Below are positions 1 to 7,387 of a stretch of 64,000 nucleotides of DNA, piece after piece; positions within the stretch are counted from its first letter, which is position 1, and each line of letters opens with the position of its first letter. Below the pieces are notes generated by a model that ran no database searches, was not told the DNA's origin, and saw nothing but the letters and a program-made list of their open reading frames with translations. A program made the position numbers and the translations under genes. The stretch comes from Flavobacterium muglaense (GTDB taxonomy: Bacteria; Bacteroidota; Bacteroidia; Flavobacteriales; Flavobacteriaceae), in NCBI RefSeq assembly GCF_014305155.1, contig NZ_JACRUK010000004.1, positions 1 to 64,000 of the forward strand. The letters are read 5' to 3'.

Positions 1-1
1 A

Positions 2-133
2 GAAAGGTATTTAGACGAATATAGTTATAGATTAAATAGGTCAATATACAAGGAAACTATTTTTGACAACCTAATTATTAAGATGATGAAGCATAAACAC
101 ATTGGATTACAAATAATTAAAATAAGTACATAA
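2..133 (+). pseudogene. C-terminal end of an IS1595-type (ISXO2-like) transposase, cut by window edge
   Basis: An open frame enters from the left edge and stops at TAA 131-133. The 43 visible residues begin ERYLDEYSYRLNRS and continue with KETIFDNLIIKMM, which resembles the end of IS1595/ISXO2-like DDE transposases, where an aromatic-rich YLDEFxxRxNRR stretch is followed by a Phe-Asp/Asn-Leu-Leu helix. This is recognition by eye only. The rest of the gene lies outside the window, so it may be intact or a remnant. No terminal inverted repeat could be recognised in the following 390 bases. Confidence 0.55.
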
Positions 134-525
134 CTTTACACCTCTAATTATTTATTCATGATTCTTTGTTTTATTTTTTTTAGATCTTCAATTGGACTCA
201 CAACCCTTGCAATTGTTACAAACCACTACTACTAATTAGATTAGACCGTAAAAAAGACAAATAGTTTAATGCAAATCATTCGATTTCCACAAAAAGTATA
301 AAAGCCTTACTTTACTGTTTTATTTAAAAAGCAATTCCTAACAATTGTTGCTGTTTTTTAAATGAAATATAAATGTACTGCATAGTATCTAAACCGCTAA
401 ATAAAATAGATTAGCACCTACTAACCATATACAAATGCGATCAATTACATGACGAAAGTCCAACAATTGTGTAATTTTATACAGACTGCATAAATAATCC
501 CATTTTTTTGTATTTTAGCCTAGTC
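134..525. other. Intergenic region, no gene seen
   Basis: This is 392 bases of very AT-rich sequence between the transposase end and the next gene. I see no open frame with coding character, no strong hairpin and no clear TAnnTTTG promoter. It probably holds the right end of the insertion element and the promoter of the following gene, but neither can be pinpointed. Confidence 0.5.
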
Positions 526-1317
526 ATGAAAAAAACAATCCTCCTCTTTTTTATTGTCCATTTGTATCATTTTACAGCGCAAGGGCAACTAATAAAAGCA
601 CTTCCGGTTTCCTCTCAAAAAACAGATGCCGATGTTTTCATTGGATTGGACAGTATGGATCACAGTTACTACATCAAAGACAATGTGTTTTATAAAAAAA
701 ATCAAACAGCCATCTGGCAATACAAAAATGTTTCTTGGGGCCAGATCACAAAAGTCGACCTACAAAACCCATTAAAGCTTGTCCTGTTTTACGAAAACTT
801 TAATGCAGTGGTTATCCTAGATAATCAACTGAATGAAATTCAAAAAATAAACTTATCGAACAATCAAGACCCTATTATTGCTAATGCTATCGGACTGGCA
901 ACTCAAAACCAACTTTGGGTGTACAATAGTTTCAACCAGCAAATAGGCCTATACAATTACTTAAAAAACGAATACAAGTCCATCTCGACTTCCTTTCCAG
1001 AGAGCATTCTTTATTACCAATCGACCCTTACTACATTTTACTGGATCGATAAAAAAAACCAATGGTATTCGTGTGATCGTTTTGGAAAAATAACAGCAAT
1101 AGCAACAACTACGGCATTTGATCAAATAGAAATTATCAGTGACAATCAATACCTCTATTCGAAGAACTCAATCATTAGTATTGAAGATATTGCGAAAAAA
1201 GAAAAATATGAAATTGAAATTTTAGAAAAAAGCTTTAAATATTTCACTTACAAAGACCAAATTTTATCTATTTTTACATCAGAAGGAATTACAAATTATA
1301 AAATCATAATACCGTAA
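526..1317 (+). CDS. Secreted protein of unknown function, possible beta-propeller
   Basis: This 263-residue protein begins with a signal peptide (MKKTILLFFIVHLYHF, cleavage probably after the AQG near residue 20). The mature part is rich in short beta-strand-like segments, with repeated Trp/Tyr and small hydrophobic stretches such as NQLWVYNS and NQYLYSKNS that look like propeller blades. I do not recognise a named family. The ATG at 526 is preferred over the upstream TTG at 508 because it starts directly at the lysine-rich signal peptide. The stop overlaps the next gene's ATG by one base (TAATG), so the two genes are translationally coupled. The link to a nucleoside kinase does not reveal its role. 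Confidence 0.8.
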   Translation: MKKTILLFFIVHLYHFTAQGQLIKALPVSSQKTDADVFIGLDSMDHSYYIKDNVFYKKNQTAIWQYKNVSWGQITKVDLQNPLKLVLFYENFNAVVILDNQLNEIQKINLSNNQDPIIANAIGLATQNQLWVYNSFNQQIGLYNYLKNEYKSISTSFPESILYYQSTLTTFYWIDKKNQWYSCDRFGKITAIATTTAFDQIEIISDNQYLYSKNSIISIEDIAKKEKYEIEILEKSFKYFTYKDQILSIFTSEGITNYKIIIP

Positions 1318-1931
1318 TGCACATAGCAGTAGCAGGAAACATTGGATCAGGAAAAACAACATTAACACGTTTACTAGCCAAACACTTCAAATGGGAGCCC
1401 CATTTTGAAGACGTTGTTGACAATCCATATTTGGATGATTTTTATCATCAAATGGAACGTTGGTCGTTTAATTTACAAATATATTTCTTGAATAGTCGTT
1501 TTCGTCAAGTGATGCAAATTCGCGAAAGCGGAAAAAAAATCATTCAAGATCGAACGATTTATGAAGATGCACACATCTTTGCTCCCAATCTATACGCTAT
1601 GGGATTAATGACTAATCGTGATTTCCAGAATTACAGTTCCCTTTTTGAACTGATGGAATCAACCGTTAAGGCACCTGATTTACTTATTTATTTAAGGAGT
1701 TCCATTCCTAATCTAGTAGGACAAATTCACAAACGTGGACGCGAGTACGAATCTACAATTTCAATTGACTACCTGAGTCGATTGAATGAACGTTACGAAG
1801 CTTGGATTCACACCTACGATCGCGGAAAGCTACTTATTATTGATGTAGACAACATTAATTTTGTTGACAATCAAGAAGATCTTGGTAGTATTATACATCG
1901 TATCGATACCGAAATCAACGGACTTTTCTAA
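1317..1931 (+). CDS. Deoxynucleoside kinase (deoxyadenosine/deoxyguanosine kinase type)
   Basis: It phosphorylates deoxyribonucleosides with ATP in the salvage pathway. The 204-residue protein begins with the P-loop GNIGSGKTT at residues 7-15. It also has the ERWSFNLQIYFL segment after the first acidic region and the DRTIYEDAHIFA motif typical of the dNK/dCK/dGK family, where the Asp-Arg pair binds the substrate. The lid is represented by HKRGREYE. The exact nucleoside preference cannot be read from the sequence. The start overlaps the stop of the secreted protein upstream. A strong hairpin terminator follows 20 bases after the stop. Confidence 0.93.
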   Translation: MHIAVAGNIGSGKTTLTRLLAKHFKWEPHFEDVVDNPYLDDFYHQMERWSFNLQIYFLNSRFRQVMQIRESGKKIIQDRTIYEDAHIFAPNLYAMGLMTNRDFQNYSSLFELMESTVKAPDLLIYLRSSIPNLVGQIHKRGREYESTISIDYLSRLNERYEAWIHTYDRGKLLIIDVDNINFVDNQEDLGSIIHRIDTEINGLF

Positions 1932-1951
1932 AGTTCAAACTATACCATAAA

Positions 1952-1990
1952 AAATGCCTCGCAACTTAATAATTGCGAGGCATTTCTATT
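1952..1990. terminator. Bidirectional terminator hairpin (repeat copy 1)
   Basis: AAATGCCTCGCAA at 1952-1964 pairs perfectly with TTGCGAGGCATTT at 1973-1985 (13 bp, 8-base loop), flanked by A-rich and T-rich tracts. It lies between the convergent kinase gene and the minus-strand operon. The same stem occurs at 7335-7367. Confidence 0.9.
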
Positions 1991-2028
1991 TGAAATAGAA
2001 TGAGCATTTAACAACAAACTTGAAACTA

Positions 2029-2607
2029 TTAAAATTCAATATCATCGCTTACATTACCACCTTGCTCACTTGCGAATTGGCTAGAATACTCTTTTATTTT
2101 TTCTTGCTGGTAATTTGAAAAATGCAACACATTCTCAAAATCATCACCATCTACCTCACTTTTTTGAATAGCAGCCCATTGCATTGCCACTATTTGAAAA
2201 TCCCCAAGATTTATTCCAAAGTTATCTTGTGTCCACTGTGCACCATCTAAACCATAATTGTATGCTGCTATTCTAGCACCACATAATTCTTCGTAAAAAT
2301 AGCGATCCGTTTTAAGTTTTTCCATATTTTCTAAACCATCTTCAGTGACCGCTGCATTGAGGTCTTTTAACTTTGGATGATTCTCTACTTCTGCAAAACA
2401 CTTCCCAAATTCAGTAGTAACTTCCCAAGTGCTATCTTCTTGCATTCTAGCTACCCATAATGCCGATGCTTCTTCATAAACAGCAGATTCAATTCCTAAA
2501 GCGCTTAGAACATCATTCTCTGCAACTCCCGCGCCTAACTTTGCACAAACCGCGGCGTAATCAAACAACGATACACCGTGAATGGGCTCTAATAATGGAT
2601 TACTCAT
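2029..2607 (-). CDS. Uncharacterised cytoplasmic protein, last gene of SPFH operon
   Basis: This acidic 192-residue protein has no signal peptide or membrane segment. It begins MSNPLLEPIHGVSLFDYAAV and is mainly helical, with several Trp residues (for example QWTQDNFG and MQWAAIQ). I believe it corresponds to a domain of unknown function found beside SPFH proteins in Bacteroidota (possibly DUF6620), but I am not certain of the family number. It follows the coiled-coil zinc-ribbon gene by only 10 bases and is the promoter-distal member of a four-gene minus-strand operon. That suggests it acts with the SPFH protein. The downstream hairpin at 1952-1985 ends the transcript. Confidence 0.85.
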   Translation of the reverse strand: MSNPLLEPIHGVSLFDYAAVCAKLGAGVAENDVLSALGIESAVYEEASALWVARMQEDSTWEVTTEFGKCFAEVENHPKLKDLNAAVTEDGLENMEKLKTDRYFYEELCGARIAAYNYGLDGAQWTQDNFGINLGDFQIVAMQWAAIQKSEVDGDDFENVLHFSNYQQEKIKEYSSQFASEQGGNVSDDIEF

Positions 2608-2617
2608 ATCTTTAATT

Positions 2618-3532
2618 TTATATATAATAATTTTCTTTTAATAATCTAGTGTAAAATTTTTCGTGTTCGTTTTTCATGGTAGGATTAATTGCATTCCAAT
2701 GATCAAACAAAGTGCGCAAATACCTTTCATATAAAATGGGTAACTCCTTTTCGACAGCTTCATTTTGTGCTGTCAGTTCTTGGATAATTTTAGTTTTTTG
2801 GACTATTACATCTTTAAGATTTTCACCTGCTAAACTCATCTCTAATTCATGCTTTTTACTAAAAATAACCGACGCTAATTTTGATTGCTCTTTATACTCT
2901 TGCAATAAATGAGCGGTTCTTTGCTCAGCAAGACTCCTTCCCACATGTTCTAATTGTTTAGTTTGAGAGCTGGGTTCAAAAGTATTTTGAGTAAAACAAG
3001 CTGCACAACTGAGATAGGTGGTAGTAAAATAAATTTTATCAATTAGTATTGGACTACTACACTGCACACAATTAAAATTATTTTTAATACTATCGTATTC
3101 TTCAAGAATAGCTTGGTAGACCATTTCGTAATCCTGAGAATCTGTCCCTTCAATTTGATTTTTGTAATAATTTCGAGTAATTTCAAGCTTTTGCAATCCA
3201 TCCAAACATTGATTCCTAAAATCATAATAAAGAGAGCGATGCTCATGCTCTATTTTACCTTCAAAATAATTCTTTTTTTCCTCAAAGACGTCTCTTGCTT
3301 TTTGTACAATACTATCAAGCTGTCCTTCCACCGAGGACTTCATTCGATAAAAACCCAACTTATTACCATCAGGATCATTTTTATTGAGATCAGTCAACTC
3401 AGGCAATGCTTCTTCGGCAAATTCCTTTAATCTTATCTCTAATTTTTGTAAAAAAACAAAAAATCGATCCTTAGTTGTATGGACTTCATCAATCACTTTT
3501 TCTATTTCTACATTTTTAGACAAATTAAACAT
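2618..3532 (-). CDS. Coiled-coil protein with central zinc ribbon
   Basis: This 304-residue soluble protein has three parts. Residues 1-150 and 195-290 are long charged helices, likely coiled coil. Between them lies a CxxC...CxxC cluster (CVQCSSP and CAAC, separated by about 19 residues) that should bind zinc. It has no signal peptide. No named family is recognised. The gene sits 7 bases after the small zinc-ribbon gene and 10 bases before the unknown-domain gene, so all are probably one mRNA. The architecture suggests a scaffold or adaptor for the SPFH membrane protein, which is an inference. Confidence 0.85.
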   Translation of the reverse strand: MFNLSKNVEIEKVIDEVHTTKDRFFVFLQKLEIRLKEFAEEALPELTDLNKNDPDGNKLGFYRMKSSVEGQLDSIVQKARDVFEEKKNYFEGKIEHEHRSLYYDFRNQCLDGLQKLEITRNYYKNQIEGTDSQDYEMVYQAILEEYDSIKNNFNCVQCSSPILIDKIYFTTTYLSCAACFTQNTFEPSSQTKQLEHVGRSLAEQRTAHLLQEYKEQSKLASVIFSKKHELEMSLAGENLKDVIVQKTKIIQELTAQNEAVEKELPILYERYLRTLFDHWNAINPTMKNEHEKFYTRLLKENYYI

Positions 3533-3539
3533 ACAACTG

Positions 3540-3788
3540 TCAGTTAGAGTTATTTTCTTTTTTTATAGTAATACCATCGGTAAGCCGAACCGATAGGAAT
3601 TCAAAATCACAGTACGCACAAATGGTCAAACCTTCATCCTTAGCTCTACCGGCCCCGCAATTTGGACAATTACGAACAGTTAGCTTAGCTTCCTGCTCCA
3701 CTAAAGCTCCTCCATAGGATTTTTGGGTTACTGCTTTAAGCTTCAATCTATCAATTAAGCTTAACGGTGTTTTATCAGCCTCTTCCAT
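3540..3788 (-). CDS. Small zinc-ribbon protein
   Basis: This 82-residue protein carries one four-cysteine ribbon, NCPNCGAG and ICAYCDF, spaced about 15 residues. The N-terminal 40 residues are polar and the C-terminal tail is basic and Asn-rich. It starts 3 bases after the stop of the SPFH gene, so it is tightly linked in translation. In Bacillus the SPFH protein YdjI is encoded with zinc-ribbon partners (YdjG/YdjH). The pairing here is reminiscent of that, although I cannot show homology. Confidence 0.85.
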   Translation of the reverse strand: MEEADKTPLSLIDRLKLKAVTQKSYGGALVEQEAKLTVRNCPNCGAGRAKDEGLTICAYCDFEFLSVRLTDGITIKKENNSN

Positions 3789-3791
3789 ACC

Positions 3792-4742
3792 TTATAATTG
3801 AGCAATCAAATCAGCTTTCTTTGCTTTGTATTCGGCTTCGTCAATCAATTCATTTTCAAAAAGTATTTTAAGTTTTTGAAGTTTAGCAGTAACATCATCA
3901 TTAGCATGAGACTGCTGATGCGATTGTTGCTGTACTTGATTCATCAACATTCCCATAGCCACAGCATTTTGAGCCGCATCATTTAAAGCAGTTCCTTTTT
4001 CTCCAATGGCAGATGCCGTATTGAATTTGGTAAACTTATCCATGTCTGCCACCATATTCATATTGGTTATTTTATCATAATGTACTAATACGGAGTCCGG
4101 TAAAGTGACACTAGTAATTGTAAAACTGATCAATTCTATTCCAAACTGATCAAAATAAGGTTTGAGAAAAGGCTCTATTTTTTTCCCTAACTCACTAGCA
4201 TTACCTGCAACATCAATAACAGCCCAATTTTGTTGTGCTAGCACTTCCCCAAACTTAGGCGCAATAAAATCTCTTAATTCATGCTGTAGTTCAAAAATCG
4301 TAAAAGTGTTATAGGAGGCTGCATATTGTGTGAAAAAACGAGCAAAATCATTTATTTGAATGTCAAACGTTCCAAAAGCCCGCACTCTCACTTGACCTAA
4401 CTCTGGATCCCTCATTAATATGGGAGATGGCGTCCCCCATTTATTGTTAACAAATTGGCGTGTATTCACAAAGTAAACATCCGCTTTATACGGACTATTA
4501 AAACCGTACTTCCAACCTCTTAAACTACTTAAAATAGGAATATTCTCTGTAGACAACGCATGCAAACCTGGTTTAAACACATCAGCAAGCTGTCCATCGT
4601 TCAAAAAAATAGCAACTTGAGATTCCCTTACAATCAGCTTAGCCCCATTTTTTATTTCCTTATCCTCATCTTCATACTTCCACATCAGTAAATTTGGATC
4701 AGGAGTAGTGGCCTCGATAATTTCTATAAATGGTAATTTCAT
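3792..4742 (-). CDS. SPFH domain / SHOCT protein (YdjI-like)
   Basis: This protein of the SPFH/band-7 group is about 316 residues long and resembles the Bacillus YdjI type. The N-terminal part (MKLPFIEIIEATTPDP, WKYEDEDKEIKNGAKLIVRESQ) matches the first strands of that fold. Residues up to about 220 complete it, a Gln/His-rich linker (VQQQSHQQSH) follows, and the last 30 residues form a SHOCT motif (LKILFENELIDEAEYKAKKADLI). Such proteins assemble on membranes or in large oligomers. There is no obvious transmembrane helix, so membrane attachment would need a partner. An in-frame ATG at 4766 would add eight residues; the ATG at 4742 gives the usual family start. A large inverted repeat (4771-4810) lies just upstream. 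Confidence 0.88.
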   Translation of the reverse strand: MKLPFIEIIEATTPDPNLLMWKYEDEDKEIKNGAKLIVRESQVAIFLNDGQLADVFKPGLHALSTENIPILSSLRGWKYGFNSPYKADVYFVNTRQFVNNKWGTPSPILMRDPELGQVRVRAFGTFDIQINDFARFFTQYAASYNTFTIFELQHELRDFIAPKFGEVLAQQNWAVIDVAGNASELGKKIEPFLKPYFDQFGIELISFTITSVTLPDSVLVHYDKITNMNMVADMDKFTKFNTASAIGEKGTALNDAAQNAVAMGMLMNQVQQQSHQQSHANDDVTAKLQKLKILFENELIDEAEYKAKKADLIAQL

Positions 4743-4770
4743 ATTTCTACAAGATTTTTTCGTCATTACA

Positions 4771-4810
4771 AGCTATTCTGTAACACTAAATAAAAATGTT
4801 ACCTATAGCT
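4771..4810 (-). promoter_or_regulatory. Compound inverted repeat in SPFH operon leader
   Basis: AGCTAT (4771-4776) and GTAACA (4780-4785) are mirrored by TGTTAC (4797-4802) and ATAGCT (4805-4810). Together they make a two-part 12-bp stem around an 11-base AT loop, immediately upstream of the SPFH start. There is no T-tract on the minus strand, so a terminator is unlikely. An operator or an RNA structure controlling translation is more likely. Confidence 0.5.
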
Positions 4811-4919
4811 ATTTAGTAGCGTTTTGAAAAATCAATATATAATGCTGCTCAACTACAACTGAAATTGCCCTTAAAGCTGCACGTCAAAACGGCACATATA
4901 TCTCTCTACTCAAAAAAAA

Positions 4920-5252
4920 CTACTTAATAAAACCAAACTTATTTTCGAATATTGCTCCAATAACCGGAACAGGCTTTTCAACTTCATTCATTGCATTTAT
5001 AATTCCGAAGATCCATAAAACCAAAACCAATAAACTAATCAATGAAAGTACACTGGCAAGTGCTGGAACAATCAAAGCAATGACATTAATTGCTACACCA
5101 ACAATCAACCCTACGCAGGCCACACCTAAAGATTGCTTTAAGTGATAGTTTACCAATGCGCTCTTTGGTGTTCTGTCTTTATAAGAGAAATAAGAAATTA
5201 ACCATCCGATAATGGTGATGTAAGAAACGATAGCAACTGTTTTGTTGTTCAT
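4920..5252 (-). CDS. DUF4870 domain membrane protein
   Basis: This 110-residue protein has three to four hydrophobic segments (VAIVSYITIIGWLI, GVACVGLIVGVAINVIALIV, LSLISLLVLVLWIFGIINA) and the NYHLKQSLG motif typical of the DUF4870/Tic20-like family. It is an inner-membrane protein with no assigned reaction. The ATG at 5252 is chosen because it opens at MNNKTVAIVSY, matching the family start; an upstream in-frame GTG-type extension is not convincing. About 150 bases separate it from the SPFH operon downstream, with a hairpin between, so joint transcription is possible but not shown. Confidence 0.85.
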   Translation of the reverse strand: MNNKTVAIVSYITIIGWLISYFSYKDRTPKSALVNYHLKQSLGVACVGLIVGVAINVIALIVPALASVLSLISLLVLVLWIFGIINAMNEVEKPVPVIGAIFENKFGFIK

Positions 5253-5279
5253 GGTTGATTGTGTTAAATCAATACAAAC

Positions 5280-5287
5280 CAAATGTA
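5280..5287 (-). promoter_or_regulatory. Possible -7 element for DUF4870 gene
   Basis: On the minus strand the bases read TACATTTG, matching the Bacteroidota -7 consensus TAnnTTTG, 28 bases before the DUF4870 start. No good -33 TTG is seen at the right spacing. Confidence 0.35.
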
Positions 5288-5316
5288 CATGTATACCTAC
5301 TAATCTTGTTAAAAAC

Positions 5317-5338
5317 AGTGTCTACAAAGTGTCTACAA
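5317..5338 (+). repeat. Tandem 11-bp direct repeat in divergent promoter region
   Basis: AGTGTCTACAA occurs twice head to tail (5317-5327 and 5328-5338) between the divergent DUF4870 gene and the TPR-HTH regulator gene. A period of 11 bases places both copies on about the same helix face, as expected for a pair of protein-binding sites. Confidence 0.6.
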
Positions 5339-5475
5339 CACACATCCACAAAGCAACAAATCATATACGCAAAAACACAAGCTGCTAGTAAACAGATAAT
5401 TATAACCAGTGAGATGAAAAAAAAGAGGATCGAATAAAAAAAGAAAGCGATTATTTTTTTAGCTATTTTTAGCAA

Positions 5476-7299
5476 ATGAAAAAAAGTATAAAAACAGTTT
5501 ACATTCTAGTAAGTATTCTGATCTGGCAATTGGGCTTTAGTCAGCAAACCCTTATTACTGAACTACAAACTAAAGTTACCAATTCAAGCAAAAATACCCA
5601 AGTCCATTACCTACATAAAGCACAACTTGCTGAAGCTATCAAATTCAAGGAGCATTCAAGAAGCCTTGCGTTAGTGAACGAAGCCTTACACCAACAAAAT
5701 GTTAGCTTAAAAGATAGCGTCAAAATCCAAATACTCAAAATTGCTGTAGACATCTACAGGATTAATAACCAGTACACTGATATGAACAATGCGATAGAAA
5801 ACCTACTAACTATTGCCTTGAAGACAAAAAAACCAGAAGATCTAGCTAATGCTTATTACTTCAAAGCCAAAGGACTAGACGTTTTAAACAATCCAAATAT
5901 TCTACCGTACTACTTCAAGTCATTACAATATGCCGAAAAAACCAACAACAATCTTTTACTGAGCAACATTTATTATAAAATCTACGGTTATTATGCCTCA
6001 AAACATGATTTATTATTAGAAAATAAATACGCAAATCACTGCTTGAGTGCTGCTATTAAATCAAATGATCCGCAACAAATCACCTTAGCTTGGCAAGCTA
6101 AAGGAACTTCATTTTATGATCTCAATAAAAACAAAAATCCAAAAATTGACTCCACCCTAATTGCGTTTCGGAAAGGAATTAGTGTATTCAAACAAAATAA
6201 AAACAAGATCATTCTTCAAAGTCAGCTTGCCATACTACAACTCAACACTGCGGTACATTTGTACCAATTGTACATGCCTGCCGCTAAGGATTCGGTAGAC
6301 CTGTACGCAACACTTGCTTTAAAAAACGGATTAGCAACAAAACACGAAGGAATCATTATAAACTGCCTTGGCTTGCTTTCACAGCTAGCCGATATGGATA
6401 ATAACAACTCAAAAATTGAAGCTCTATTATTGCAATCGAAAGCCAAAATCGAAAGCTACTCCGTAAAACAACCCGATTTACAATCTAAAATCTATTATGC
6501 TTTATCACAATTTTACAAAAAGAAAAATGACCAAGCACAAGCACTTACTTACTACGAGTTATATGTAGAAAGCTACACCTTATCTAGCGAAGAAAATCTC
6601 CAAAGAAGCAACCAACTTCTTGATGCCAAATATGAGCTAACCAAAAAACAAGATCAGATCAAATTATTAGACGATAAAAACAAAGCCATAACCTACCAAA
6701 AGTACATATACGTAGGTATTGCGATCTCACTATTTATAGCGCTTATACTTTTATTTGTTTCTTATAATTACAAACTAAAGTATTCTATCCAACAACAAAA
6801 AGTACTAGAAATAAAAACCGAAGAAACCAATCTAAAAGCAGCACTATTAGAAACAGAGCAAAGATTGATCTTGGCAGAAAAAAAGCAATTACAAAAAGAA
6901 TTATTAGCTGAATCTGTGCAAGTAGAGCGAAAAAAAGAACTACTGCACAACATGAAAGCGGAATTTGGTACCGACAAATTGGACCAAAAAACAATCCAAA
7001 ATCTAACCCGAATAATAAACGAAGAAATCAGACTTGACAAAGATTTCGCTACCTTAAAAACAGATATTAAAGAAATTGATCCCGAATTTATATCGCGATT
7101 ACAGCAACAAAGCGATAATAAACTAACACAATTAGATCTCAAATACTGTTCCTATTTAAAACTAAACCTGACAACCAAACAAATGTCAAAACTACTTCAT
7201 GTAGAACCCTCTAGCATACGGATGAACAAATACCGCTTGAAGCAAAAACTACAACTAAGCAAAGACCAAGACTTAAACAACTATCTTGACCAATTATAA
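5476..7299 (+). CDS. TPR-transmembrane-HTH regulator
   Basis: This 607-residue protein combines sensing and DNA binding. Residues 1-23 are a signal peptide or anchor (MKKSIKTVYILVSILIW). About residues 30-390 are helical TPR-like repeats placed in the periplasm. One membrane helix spans about residues 410-431. It is followed by a long coiled coil rich in Glu/Lys/Gln, and by a C-terminal LuxR-like helix-turn-helix at about residues 558-601 (LTTKQMSKLLHVEPSSIRMNKYRL). This architecture is common in Bacteroidota, where a periplasmic TPR array is joined to a cytoplasmic HTH. The signal sensed and the target genes are unknown. The neighbouring divergent genes and the tandem repeat at 5317-5338 suggest local control. 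The gene ends at a bidirectional terminator. Confidence 0.85.
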   Translation: MKKSIKTVYILVSILIWQLGFSQQTLITELQTKVTNSSKNTQVHYLHKAQLAEAIKFKEHSRSLALVNEALHQQNVSLKDSVKIQILKIAVDIYRINNQYTDMNNAIENLLTIALKTKKPEDLANAYYFKAKGLDVLNNPNILPYYFKSLQYAEKTNNNLLLSNIYYKIYGYYASKHDLLLENKYANHCLSAAIKSNDPQQITLAWQAKGTSFYDLNKNKNPKIDSTLIAFRKGISVFKQNKNKIILQSQLAILQLNTAVHLYQLYMPAAKDSVDLYATLALKNGLATKHEGIIINCLGLLSQLADMDNNNSKIEALLLQSKAKIESYSVKQPDLQSKIYYALSQFYKKKNDQAQALTYYELYVESYTLSSEENLQRSNQLLDAKYELTKKQDQIKLLDDKNKAITYQKYIYVGIAISLFIALILLFVSYNYKLKYSIQQQKVLEIKTEETNLKAALLETEQRLILAEKKQLQKELLAESVQVERKKELLHNMKAEFGTDKLDQKTIQNLTRIINEEIRLDKDFATLKTDIKEIDPEFISRLQQQSDNKLTQLDLKYCSYLKLNLTTKQMSKLLHVEPSSIRMNKYRLKQKLQLSKDQDLNNYLDQL

Positions 7300-7334
7300 A
7301 GTGCCAATGTGATCTATTTCTTGGCTGAATAAAA

Positions 7335-7367
7335 AAATGCCTCGCAATACTAGATTGCGAGGCATTT
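7335..7367. terminator. Bidirectional terminator hairpin (repeat copy 2)
   Basis: AAATGCCTCGCAAT (7335-7348) pairs with ATTGCGAGGCATTT (7354-7367) around a 5-base loop, preceded by seven A and flanked by T-rich bases. It separates the convergent TPR-HTH and pyrophosphatase genes. The stem is the same as at 1952-1985. Confidence 0.9.
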
Positions 7368-7387
7368 CTACTGATGTCTTAAATGAA

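Noticed and set aside
3113-3430. Plus-strand open frame opposite the coiled-coil zinc-ribbon gene
   Set aside because: Antisense to a well-formed gene, with composition expected of an AT-rich shadow and no family resemblance.
6768-7142. Minus-strand Ser/Cys-rich frame inside the TPR-HTH gene
   Set aside because: It mirrors the Glu/Lys/Gln-rich coiled coil on the other strand and has no start context.
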